This document shows positions 26,425-33,293 of a stretch of DNA of 33,293 nt, one piece after another (position 1 is the stretch's first letter; every line of letters starts with the position of its first letter). Source of the stretch: Clostridia bacterium. Its GTDB lineage: Bacteria > Bacillota > Clostridia > UMGS1810. The notes below the pieces were generated by a model. It was not told where the DNA came from and ran no database searches. It worked only from the letters and a program-made list of their open reading frames with translations. Location of the stretch: the NCBI GenBank assembly GCA_017621495.1, contig JAGATB010000038.1:1-33293 (forward strand), written 5' to 3'. The position numbers and the translations under genes were made by a program.

Positions 26425-28426
26425 TGTACTCCCCACCGAGATAGCCAATATGATAGCCGCAGGTGAAGTTGTAGAGCGCCCGGCCTCTGTGGTAAAAGAG
26501 CTTGTGGAAAACTGCGTGGATGCAGGAGCCACCTCTGTGACAGTAGAGATAAAAAAGGGCGGTGTACCGTATATACGTGTTACCGACAACGGCAGCGGTA
26601 TAGAGGCAGATGAAATAGTCACTGCCTTTAAAAGACATGCCACCAGCAAGATTAAGAAAGCATCAGACCTTGATTTTATAGGTACTCTGGGCTTCAGAGG
26701 TGAAGCATTGGCAAGCATAGCCGCAGTGGCTAGGGTGGAGGTATTCTCCAAGACAGCAGACAGCAGTATAGGCAGATGTGTTACCATAGAGGGCGGAGAA
26801 GTTATGGAAGATGATGAGGCGGGATGCCCCGACGGCACCACCATGATAGTGCGTAATCTTTTCTTTAACACGCCTGCACGTATGAAATTTCTAAAAAATG
26901 ACGCTACGGAGACAAGCTATGTAACTGAGGTTATAAACAAGCTGGTATTGAGTCACCCGGGGATTTCATTTCAGTATATTAACAACGGCAAAACCGTGCT
27001 TTCATCAAACGGAGACGGTAATCTCTTAAGCAGTATATACACTGTATTCGGTAAGGATTATGCCAAAAACATGACAGAGGTTTGTTACAAGGAAGCAGGA
27101 TTTACCGTAACAGGATATGTGGGGAATTCCCGATTGGCACGTAAAGACAGACGCCATCAGATGTTTTTCGTAAACACCAGAAACATCATGTCTAGGGTGA
27201 TGAGTGCCGCTGTAAGCGAAGCATACAAAAATACCGTCATGACGGGTCGTTATCCGGTTTGTGTACTTAAAGCGGAGGTAGACCCCAAGAGTGTGGATGT
27301 CAATGTGCACCCGGCTAAGATAGAAGTTCGTTTCGCCGATGAAAAGCAAGTGTACAATATGATTTACTGGGCTGTAAAGAATGCCCTTACGGATAAAAAG
27401 TTCGTACCGGAAATAGAAATAAAGAGTACTACCGGCCATAGGAGCTTTAGCGGTGATATGATGAAAAATGCACCAAGCTATGACGGTGCACAGCAGATGG
27501 AGATTAACCTACTGCGTGACAGCTACGTTAACCCCACACCCAAGGCGCAAGACACCAAGCCGGCTTCAGCCTCGGTAAAGAAAGATGTGCACGCGGAAGA
27601 AAAGATAGATACGAGCAGGGCTTTCTTCACTCATCCGGAGGAGACTGCTTATAGAGAGGAACCTGCAAAAATTAATAAAGAGGTGCCACAAGTATCGGAG
27701 TCGGAGGATTTATCACGTTTTGCTCATACAGAAAAGCCAAATGCCCCGGTTGTAGAACGCCAAATCCTGCAGGATACAAGCCCTATAACAGAGCCGGCAC
27801 ATTCGGAACCTACGACTGAAAATATGGAGAAATCCTATGTGGCAGATATTGACTTTAAGCTCGTAGGTCAGGTATTCGGCACTTTCATACTGGTACAGAT
27901 GGATAATGAGATGCTGGTAATAGACCAGCATGCCGCTCATGAAAGGATATATTTTGAGGAGCTTCTGGCAAGCTTCCGTACGGATGCAGTGGAAACTCAA
28001 CTCATGCTTTTGCCGGTGACTATGACACTCACAGCCACTGAGCTAAGTCTGGCTGAAAGCAATTTGGATTTCTTTGAACAGTTGGGATTTGAGACAGAGG
28101 TATTCGGTCAGAACAGTATTATCATTCGTTCCACACCGGGAACTCTGGAGGAGCAGGATATAAAGGACTGTATCTCGGATATACTCTCACTTCTGGCTGC
28201 ACACAAGAATAACGTGGCTCGTGAGCTCTATGAGGAAGCTCTGCATATGATAGCCTGCAAAAAGGCACTCAAAGGCAACAAAGTCCTAAGCCTCGATGAA
28301 ATGAAGGCACTCACAGAGCAGGTTCTTTCATTGGGCGAGGGTATCAATACATGCCCTCATGGCAGACCCATAATGATAAAAATGAGTAAATACAGTCTGG
28401 AAAAACAGTTTAAGAGAATAGTATAG
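26414..28426 (+). CDS. mutL: DNA mismatch repair protein MutL with endonuclease motif
   Basis: A 670-residue MutL. The GHKL ATPase has KELVENCVDAGATSV, DNGSGI and GFRGEALASIAAVARVE. A variable linker (about residues 340-470) joins the C-terminal dimerisation domain, which carries the endonuclease signature DQHAAHERIYFEE (Asp504, Glu510, Glu515), plus ACKKALKGN and CPHGRP. MutL is therefore expected to nick the strand to be repaired, as in bacteria without MutH. It starts with GTG 26414 within the end of mutS, immediately giving the conserved RINVLPTEIANMIAAGEVVE N terminus. Confidence 0.96.
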   Translation: MRINVLPTEIANMIAAGEVVERPASVVKELVENCVDAGATSVTVEIKKGGVPYIRVTDNGSGIEADEIVTAFKRHATSKIKKASDLDFIGTLGFRGEALASIAAVARVEVFSKTADSSIGRCVTIEGGEVMEDDEAGCPDGTTMIVRNLFFNTPARMKFLKNDATETSYVTEVINKLVLSHPGISFQYINNGKTVLSSNGDGNLLSSIYTVFGKDYAKNMTEVCYKEAGFTVTGYVGNSRLARKDRRHQMFFVNTRNIMSRVMSAAVSEAYKNTVMTGRYPVCVLKAEVDPKSVDVNVHPAKIEVRFADEKQVYNMIYWAVKNALTDKKFVPEIEIKSTTGHRSFSGDMMKNAPSYDGAQQMEINLLRDSYVNPTPKAQDTKPASASVKKDVHAEEKIDTSRAFFTHPEETAYREEPAKINKEVPQVSESEDLSRFAHTEKPNAPVVERQILQDTSPITEPAHSEPTTENMEKSYVADIDFKLVGQVFGTFILVQMDNEMLVIDQHAAHERIYFEELLASFRTDAVETQLMLLPVTMTLTATELSLAESNLDFFEQLGFETEVFGQNSIIIRSTPGTLEEQDIKDCISDILSLLAAHKNNVARELYEEALHMIACKKALKGNKVLSLDEMKALTEQVLSLGEGINTCPHGRPIMIKMSKYSLEKQFKRIV

Positions 28427-28428
28427 AT

Positions 28429-29376
28429 ATGAATAAACCTAAAGTTATACTTATAGCAGGCCCCACCGGTGTGGGCAAGACCGCTGCGTCGGTTATCCTG
28501 GCTCAAAAGCTTAATACAGAGATTATATCCTGTGATTCCATGCAGATATACAAGGGTATGGATATAGGTACTGCCAAGGTTACACCCCGTGAGGCTCAAG
28601 GGGTAGCACATCATATGATTGATGTGGCATCACCGGAGGACAACTTCAGCGTGTGTGACTATGTATCCATGGCGGCGCCGATTATAGAGCGGATGGCATT
28701 CCGCGGCAAGCCGGCATTGATAGTGGGCGGCACAGGTCTGTATGCTGATTCGCTTATCAAGGGAATTAAATTTAGTGAGCAAGCCCCGGCGGATGAAGAA
28801 TACAGAAAACATATGGAGTGTATAGCCCGTGAGAAGGGTGTCCAATATGTACATGATATGTTAAAAGAAGCGGATCCGGATAGCGCACAATCCATACATC
28901 CCAATAATATAAAGAGAGTAATACGTGCACTGGAGTATTATCATGCATCCGGAGAGAGGATATCAGAGCACAACAAAAGAACTCAAAATGAACAATCACC
29001 ATATGACTCTGTGCGCATTTACTTTACCAGAGAAAGAAAGAATCTCTATGAGCGAATAGACAGAAGGGTTGACATCATGATATCCGAGGGTCTGGAAGCA
29101 GAGGTCAGAGCCCTCCTGCAGGGTGGTATCAGTAGGGATACCACGGCTATGCAGGCTCTGGGATATAAGGAAATAGCAGATGCACTGGAGGGCAGTATCA
29201 CTATGGACGAAGCTGTAGAGCTTATAAAACGTGATTCCAGAAGATACGCCAAAAGACAGCTGACGTGGTTTAAACGTGATTCGGAGGGTATATGGGTCAA
29301 TCTGGATGAATTTGATACTCTGGAGGCTGCGGCAGACAGATGCATGGAGATATTGGCAGAAAGGAGTATGTTATGA
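28429..29376 (+). CDS. miaA: tRNA dimethylallyltransferase MiaA
   Basis: A 315-residue enzyme that prenylates A37 of tRNAs reading codons that begin with U; MiaB then thiomethylates the product. The P-loop is GPTGVGKT (11-18), followed by ISCDSMQIYKGMDIGTAK, HHMIDVASPEDNFS and IVGGTGLYADSLI. The C-terminal block RYAKRQLTWFKRD is complete. It begins two bases after the mutL stop and its own stop overlaps the next start (ATGA). Placement after mutL is common in bacteria. Confidence 0.97.
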   Translation: MNKPKVILIAGPTGVGKTAASVILAQKLNTEIISCDSMQIYKGMDIGTAKVTPREAQGVAHHMIDVASPEDNFSVCDYVSMAAPIIERMAFRGKPALIVGGTGLYADSLIKGIKFSEQAPADEEYRKHMECIAREKGVQYVHDMLKEADPDSAQSIHPNNIKRVIRALEYYHASGERISEHNKRTQNEQSPYDSVRIYFTRERKNLYERIDRRVDIMISEGLEAEVRALLQGGISRDTTAMQALGYKEIADALEGSITMDEAVELIKRDSRRYAKRQLTWFKRDSEGIWVNLDEFDTLEAAADRCMEILAERSML

Positions 29377-30590
29377 AGAAAAAGACGGTCAAGGTACTTT
29401 TGATTTTAGGATTAATCTTTATAATAATCGTAATAGGGGCAAATATTTTTAATAAGTCTACTAAGCTGGAAATGGTTCAGCACGGCGAAATGGAAAAATC
29501 GTACTCTTTTGATGCTATAGTAATCAGAGATGAAACACTCATCAATGCTCAAAAAAGCGGTGTGCTGGAATCAATGGTTGAGGACAATGAAATGGTACGT
29601 AAAAACAAGCACGTCGCCAGTATTTATGAGAGTGAGATAGATGATGAAATCAAAAAGAAGCTTGCTCATGTCAACAACAGAATAGACGAGATAACCAAAG
29701 CAGGGGATATGTCATCAGAAGCAGTGTCCGGCGCATTTCGTATAGACAGTGCCATAGATGATAAAATCACAGAGCTTATGCATGCTATGGATGATAAAGA
29801 CATAGACAAGGTAGTGTCTATCCAAAATGACTTAAGCTTACTAAGCGACAGGAAGAACGCCATGGAAAACGGAGTGGAATACACAGACGATATGCTTAAT
29901 GCTCTCATGGCAGAGAAGCAAAGCTACGAAAGGAGCTTGGGCGGAGCCAAACAGGATTTGTTTTCACCGGTATCGGGTTTATACAGCACCAATATAGACG
30001 GCTATGAAGAAATAGTCACTCCGGATGCAATAGGCGATATGAGCCCCTATGATTTTGATTCTATATCCAAAATGAAGGTATCTGCCAAGACTCTCACCGA
30101 AAAAGGCAGTGTATGTAAAATTATAGATAACTTTAACTGGTCAGTAGCTTTTGTAGCTACGGAAAACGAAATTTCCAAGCTTAAGGAAGGCTCGGGAGTT
30201 TATATCAGAAACAGCAGTTCACCCATAGATGTGTACGGTGAGGTGAGCTATATATCCACACCGACCAACGGTAATTATTTGGTAGCAGTGACCTCTGACG
30301 TGAGCTGTGACTGGGCTATGAGCGAACGCTTCGTACAGATTGACTTGGTGAAAAACAAGTATAAGGGTCTCAAGGTTCCGGTCAGAGCACTCAGAGTAAA
30401 AGATGATACCACAGGTGTCTATACTGTAGTAGACGGCATAGTCCACTTTAAAAAGGTGAAGGTGCTGCATAAGGATTCCAATTATGCCATAGTAGAGGAG
30501 AACAATGCTTCCTCGGGAGGTTTATTGCTCTATGATGAGGTAGTGGTGTCCACCAATAAAGAACTCAAAGCCGGAGAACGGCTGAAGTAA
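29373..30590 (+). CDS. HlyD-like membrane-anchored adaptor protein
   Basis: A 405-residue protein with a single N-terminal transmembrane helix (about residues 7-25, KVLLILGLIFIIIVIGANIF). The extracytoplasmic part resembles membrane-fusion (HlyD-type) adaptors: a barrel-sandwich-like half (AIVIRDETLINAQKSGVLES), a helical hairpin (about 85-190), the second half near DLFSPVSGLYSTNIDGYEEI, and a beta-barrel end. No transporter or efflux gene is adjacent, so the partner is unknown. It lies between miaA and yggS in the run leading to sepF-ylmH-divIVA, so a cell-envelope or division link is possible but unproven. ATG 29373 with AAAGGAG upstream overlaps the miaA stop. Confidence 0.7.
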   Translation: MKKKTVKVLLILGLIFIIIVIGANIFNKSTKLEMVQHGEMEKSYSFDAIVIRDETLINAQKSGVLESMVEDNEMVRKNKHVASIYESEIDDEIKKKLAHVNNRIDEITKAGDMSSEAVSGAFRIDSAIDDKITELMHAMDDKDIDKVVSIQNDLSLLSDRKNAMENGVEYTDDMLNALMAEKQSYERSLGGAKQDLFSPVSGLYSTNIDGYEEIVTPDAIGDMSPYDFDSISKMKVSAKTLTEKGSVCKIIDNFNWSVAFVATENEISKLKEGSGVYIRNSSSPIDVYGEVSYISTPTNGNYLVAVTSDVSCDWAMSERFVQIDLVKNKYKGLKVPVRALRVKDDTTGVYTVVDGIVHFKKVKVLHKDSNYAIVEENNASSGGLLLYDEVVVSTNKELKAGERLK

Positions 30591-30612
30591 TAAGATAAAG
30601 AAGGGTAGTAAA

Positions 30613-31290
30613 ATGAGCATAGAATCAAATCTTGCACAGATTAAGCAAAACATATCAGCAGCCTGCAGCCGAGCCGGCAGAGACCCCTCGGAGGTTACAA
30701 TCCTTGCTGTGACCAAAACCATAGATGCAGACAGGATAAACCATGCGGTATCACTGGGGCTTACCGACCTTGGAGAAAATCGCGTGCAGGAGCTTTTGTC
30801 AAAATATGAGCTGATACACGGTGATGTAAGATGGCACCTTATAGGGCATCTGCAGACCAATAAGGTAAAATATATCGCGGACAAGGTGTGTATGATACAC
30901 TCTGTGGAGTCAATTTCACTTGCCAAAGAGATAGAGAAGCAATGTGCCAAAATCGACAAGGTAATGGATATCTTAATCGAGGTAAATGTCTCCGGTGAAG
31001 AATCCAAAAGCGGTATAACCCCCGCCGAGGCACTTGCATTTGCGGAAGAAGTAAGCAAATTTGAGCACATAAGAGTCAAAGGTCTTATGACTATGGCACC
31101 TTTTGATGCGAAAAATGACGAATTACATCAAATTTTTTCAAATTTGTACAAAATTTCTGTTGACATATCGTCAAAAAAATTAGATAATGTTAGTATGGGG
31201 TGTCTGTCCATGGGTATGACCGGTGACTATGAAGTTGCCGTGGAGGAGAAATCCACCATCGTACGTATAGGCACAGGACTCTTTAAATAA
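30613..31290 (+). CDS. PLP homeostasis protein YggS/PipY
   Basis: A 225-residue, single-domain PLP-binding protein with the alanine racemase N-terminal barrel fold. The PLP lysine is Lys35 in ILAVTKTIDAD; GENRVQELLSKYE, WHLIGHLQTNKVKY, KGLMTMAP and LSMGMTGDYEVAVEEKSTIV are all hallmarks. It controls intracellular pyridoxal phosphate levels. It is commonly found upstream of sepF (ylmE-ylmF-ylmG-ylmH in Bacillus), which is the case here, where it corresponds to ylmE. The start follows AAGGGTAG. Confidence 0.94.
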   Translation: MSIESNLAQIKQNISAACSRAGRDPSEVTILAVTKTIDADRINHAVSLGLTDLGENRVQELLSKYELIHGDVRWHLIGHLQTNKVKYIADKVCMIHSVESISLAKEIEKQCAKIDKVMDILIEVNVSGEESKSGITPAEALAFAEEVSKFEHIRVKGLMTMAPFDAKNDELHQIFSNLYKISVDISSKKLDNVSMGCLSMGMTGDYEVAVEEKSTIVRIGTGLFK

Positions 31291-31319
31291 AAATTATAAT
31301 GAAAGGGAGGACATATACA

Positions 31320-31805
31320 ATGGGCGAATTTATGAACAAGGTACTTAACTTCATGGGAATCGGCGATGTAGAAGAAGGCGAAGAGGAAGTAATAGTTGAA
31401 GACAAGAAGGAGGAATTCTTCACACCCGAACCGAGACCCAGATACAGCGAACGTGATTTCGGAAGCTCACACACACCAAGTCACTCAGGCAGAAAGAGCA
31501 AGGTTGTAAACATCCATGCTACCACACAGCTCAAGGTGGTAGTGCTCCAGCCTACTACATATAATGATGCTACCGAAATTGCCGGTCACTTAAAGGACAA
31601 GAAGCCTGTGGTTGTAAACCTGGAGAAGCTCGACAAGGAAACTGCAAGAAAGATTGTGGATTTCTTAAGCGGAGCAGTATACGCACTTGACGGAAGTATG
31701 CAGAAGGTATCCAACGGCATTCTTCTGCTCGTTCCTTACACCATGGGTATCATGGGCGATTTCTCTGATGAAATCAAAACCCATGCACTGTTTGATTTCT
31801 TTTAA
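31320..31805 (+). CDS. sepF: Cell division protein SepF
   Basis: A 161-residue SepF. The N-terminal MGEFMNKVLNFMGIG is a membrane-binding amphipathic helix; an acidic, proline-containing linker follows; the C-terminal domain (from about residue 62, VVNIHATTQLKVVVLQPTTY) ends with SGAVYALDGSMQKVSNGILL and VPYTMGIMGDF. SepF tethers FtsZ to the membrane and aligns its filaments. An in-frame ATG at 31299 lacks a ribosome binding site, whereas GGGAGG stands before ATG 31320. ylmH follows three bases after the stop; ylmG (YggT family), often between them, is absent. Confidence 0.95.
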   Translation: MGEFMNKVLNFMGIGDVEEGEEEVIVEDKKEEFFTPEPRPRYSERDFGSSHTPSHSGRKSKVVNIHATTQLKVVVLQPTTYNDATEIAGHLKDKKPVVVNLEKLDKETARKIVDFLSGAVYALDGSMQKVSNGILLLVPYTMGIMGDFSDEIKTHALFDFF

Positions 31806-31808
31806 AAT

Positions 31809-32582
31809 ATGATTGACAGAAAACAAGCCCTGTGGGGTATAAATGATGAGGAGGATAAGCTTTTCTTGTCCCGGATGTGTGACCTTGCACAGAAAAGTGA
31901 GAATACGTATTCAATTATGTATTCTAAGTTTTTGAATCCAAAGCAGCAGATGCTGGTGACGGAGAGGATATCTCCCTATACCAATGTGGTGTTTTGGGGA
32001 GGATTTGAAGGTGCAGACAGAGTTATGGCAGCATTCGTGCCCACTGAGTGGGACGAGCCTGATTATCCCATAACCGGTATTGAAGCCATCCCCACAAATA
32101 AGCGGACATACTCACATAGGGATTATTTGGGTTCGGTGCTGGCATTGGGTATTACCAGAGAGCTTATGGGAGATATAATCATAACCGATGACGGGGCAGT
32201 GTTTGTGGTAATGCGTGACATAGCCGATTTTATAATGATGAATCTGACGAGGGTTGCTACAGCAACCGTTAAGCTAAGTGCGATTGGAGATTTGTCTGAA
32301 TTTTCTAAACAGACACGCTTCAAGGAAAGCTCGGTCACAGTATCATCACTAAGATTTGACTGTGTGCTCAGTGCTGCTGCCAACAAATCCCGCGCAGACA
32401 GTGCGTCATTTATAGAGATGGGGCTGGCAAGCATCAATTATGAAGTTGTCAAGAATACTTCCCGCCAAATCAAAAGCGGAGATGTAATCTCACTCAAAGG
32501 ATTCGGCAAGGTTATAGTGGAGACTGACGGTACCTTAACCAAAAAAGGCAGAATTCATATTAATATTAAAAAATACGTTTAA
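31809..32582 (+). CDS. ylmH: S4-domain RNA-binding protein YlmH (RqcP2)
   Basis: A 257-residue protein with the YlmH N-terminal region (ISPYTNVVFWGGFEGADRVM, then YSHRDYLGSVLALGITRELM) and a C-terminal S4 domain (about residues 180-245, near SGDVISLKGFGKVIVE). YlmH/RqcP2 acts in ribosome-associated quality control, assisting alanine tailing on stalled large subunits in Bacillus; it was earlier linked to division by gene order. No clear Shine-Dalgarno sequence precedes the ATG, so translation is probably coupled to sepF, whose stop lies three bases upstream. Confidence 0.93.
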   Translation: MIDRKQALWGINDEEDKLFLSRMCDLAQKSENTYSIMYSKFLNPKQQMLVTERISPYTNVVFWGGFEGADRVMAAFVPTEWDEPDYPITGIEAIPTNKRTYSHRDYLGSVLALGITRELMGDIIITDDGAVFVVMRDIADFIMMNLTRVATATVKLSAIGDLSEFSKQTRFKESSVTVSSLRFDCVLSAAANKSRADSASFIEMGLASINYEVVKNTSRQIKSGDVISLKGFGKVIVETDGTLTKKGRIHINIKKYV

Positions 32583-32606
32583 TTAACAAGCAGGGAGGAT
32601 TTTAGT

Positions 32607-33053
32607 ATGATTACACCAATGGATTTACGTACAAAAACCTTTAAAAAAGCCATAAACGGATATGACAAAAAGGAAATAGATGACTATATGGAGCTTCTTT
32701 TGGCTGATTATGAAAAAATCTATAAGCAGTCTGTGGAGACTACTGACAAAATAAACACCCTTACAAAGCTTTTGGACAGCTATAAGGCGATGGAAGACAC
32801 CATGAAAAACTCCCTGATTGTTGCTCAGACTACAGCAGAAGAGCTCACCAAAAATGCCAGAGAAAAGGCAGACCTCACCATAGAGGAAGCCAATGTTAAG
32901 GCAAAGGAGATTATAGCTGAAGCCAACGGCGAGGTCTCTAAAATTCAGGCTCAAATTGCAGAACTCAAAACGGCAATGGAGCTCTACAAGAGCAGAGCAG
33001 TAGGAATGCTGAATGCACAGATTGAAGTTGTAAGTAAATTTGATGCAGAATAA
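32607..33053 (+). CDS. divIVA: DivIVA-family coiled-coil protein
   Basis: A 148-residue protein. The N terminus MITPMDLRTKTFKKAINGYD is the membrane-curvature-binding DivIVA domain; the remainder is a continuous coiled coil (KEIIAEANGEVSKIQAQIAE). DivIVA marks poles and division sites and recruits division or wall-synthesis factors. It ends the yggS-sepF-ylmH-divIVA set and is followed by a strong terminator. GGGAGG precedes the ATG. The protein is shorter than some DivIVAs but has no sign of truncation. Confidence 0.93.
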   Translation: MITPMDLRTKTFKKAINGYDKKEIDDYMELLLADYEKIYKQSVETTDKINTLTKLLDSYKAMEDTMKNSLIVAQTTAEELTKNAREKADLTIEEANVKAKEIIAEANGEVSKIQAQIAELKTAMELYKSRAVGMLNAQIEVVSKFDAE

Positions 33054-33069
33054 TGTTTAAAAATATATG

Positions 33070-33101
33070 CGGCTTTGACGTTTTGTCAGAGCCGTGTTTT
33101 T
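33070..33101 (+). terminator. Intrinsic terminator after divIVA
   Basis: cggctttgac (33070-33079) pairs with gtcagagccg (33085-33094), 10 bp with one G-U, followed by TGTTTTT. It closes the long plus-strand gene run. Confidence 0.88.
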
Positions 33102-33153
33102 AATGAGTTTAACGCATCAATGTAGCGAGCGACAGACGGGGACGGGGGTGACA

Positions 33154-33293
33154 TGAACCCATACCCGTTTAGTAGACAGCTCAAATAACAAAAAGTTTGT
33201 GGGAACCCCAATCAGGGGTTCTCGTTTTATGCTACTTTTTGTCTTTCTCTATGATATTCCATTGGTGATAGACAACCAAGTTTTTTCTGATAA
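33154..33293 (-). mobile_element. 3' end of an IS3-family insertion sequence (cut by window edge)
   Basis: The likely terminal inverted repeat is 33154-33178 (tgaacccatacccgtttagt plus agaca), beginning TG and ending CA as in IS3-family elements. Inside it lies the end of a transposase gene on the minus strand. A 7-bp hairpin (gaacccc/ggggttc within 33202-33222) follows the transposase stop. The opposite end and any target-site duplication lie outside the window. Confidence 0.7.
33227..33293 (-). CDS. IS3-family transposase (OrfB), C-terminal fragment
   Basis: Reading the minus strand to the stop at 33229-33227 gives YQKKLGCLSPMEYHRERQ followed by KVA. This is the typical C-terminal end of the DDE (rve) transposase OrfB of the IS3 family, where a lysine-rich NxKxLx-SP-x-EYR-type ending is common. 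Only the last 21-22 codons fall within the window, so integrity of the gene cannot be judged. Confidence 0.75.
   Translation of the reverse strand, partial: YQKKLGCLSPMEYHRERQKVA

Noticed and set aside
26278..26871. Antisense frame of 197 codons over the mutS-mutL junction, and one of 251 codons at 23824-24579
   Set aside because: Both are opposite well-supported MutS/MutL coding sequence with intact family motifs; the antisense products have no recognisable features.

Overview
The window looks like a chromosomal segment from a member of the Bacillota, class Clostridia. I base this on gene content and order (rpmH-rnpA-yidD-yidC-jag-mnmE-mnmG-rsmG-noc-parA-parB; miaB-ymcA-mutS-mutL; sepF-ylmH-divIVA), strong AGGAGG-type ribosome binding sites, and TTGACA/TATAAT promoters often preceded by an extended -10 TG. 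Genus cannot be read from the sequence. The dispersed palindromic repeats would fit an uncultured gut Clostridia lineage, but that is inference.

Layout. 1-1306: accessory region of inverted-repeat elements surrounding a candidate structured RNA (about 452-658, own promoter and terminator) and a small membrane-anchored Ig-like protein gene. 1307-6779: minus-strand genes for MltG, an orphan MsmK/UgpC-type ABC ATPase, Tex and an RsuA-family pseudouridine synthase. 6780-6909: divergent promoter region, where coding polarity switches. 6910-9786: a large secreted subtilisin-like protease. 10084-12514: rpmH, rnpA, yidD, yidC, jag. 12664-16633: mnmE, mnmG, rsmG, ending in a terminator that overlaps the rsmG stop. 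16739-17581: noc. 17582-18357: a gene-free block with a MITE-like element, several palindromes and two perfect parS sites. 18358-20016: parA-parB. 20217-21929: an unknown membrane coiled-coil protein and serS. 21943-29376: miaB, ymcA-like, mutS, mutL, miaA. 29373-33053: HlyD-like protein, yggS, sepF, ylmH, divIVA and a terminator. The last 140 bases are the 3' end of an IS3-family element on the minus strand.

Most of the window is the origin-proximal housekeeping block. It covers ribosomal protein and RNase P, membrane insertion, tRNA wobble and A37 modification (MnmE/MnmG, MiaA/MiaB), chromosome segregation and nucleoid occlusion, mismatch repair with a nuclease-type MutL, and the SepF/DivIVA division module. 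dnaA, usually next to rpmH, is missing here; a protease gene occupies that side.

The most unusual items are the candidate RNA with a 24-bp bulged stem and potential pseudoknot, flanked by identical 51-bp inverted repeats; the 40-bp near-palindrome centred exactly on one parS site; the branched hairpin between rpmH and rnpA that resembles the dispersed repeats; and the two copies of a palindromic MITE-like element.
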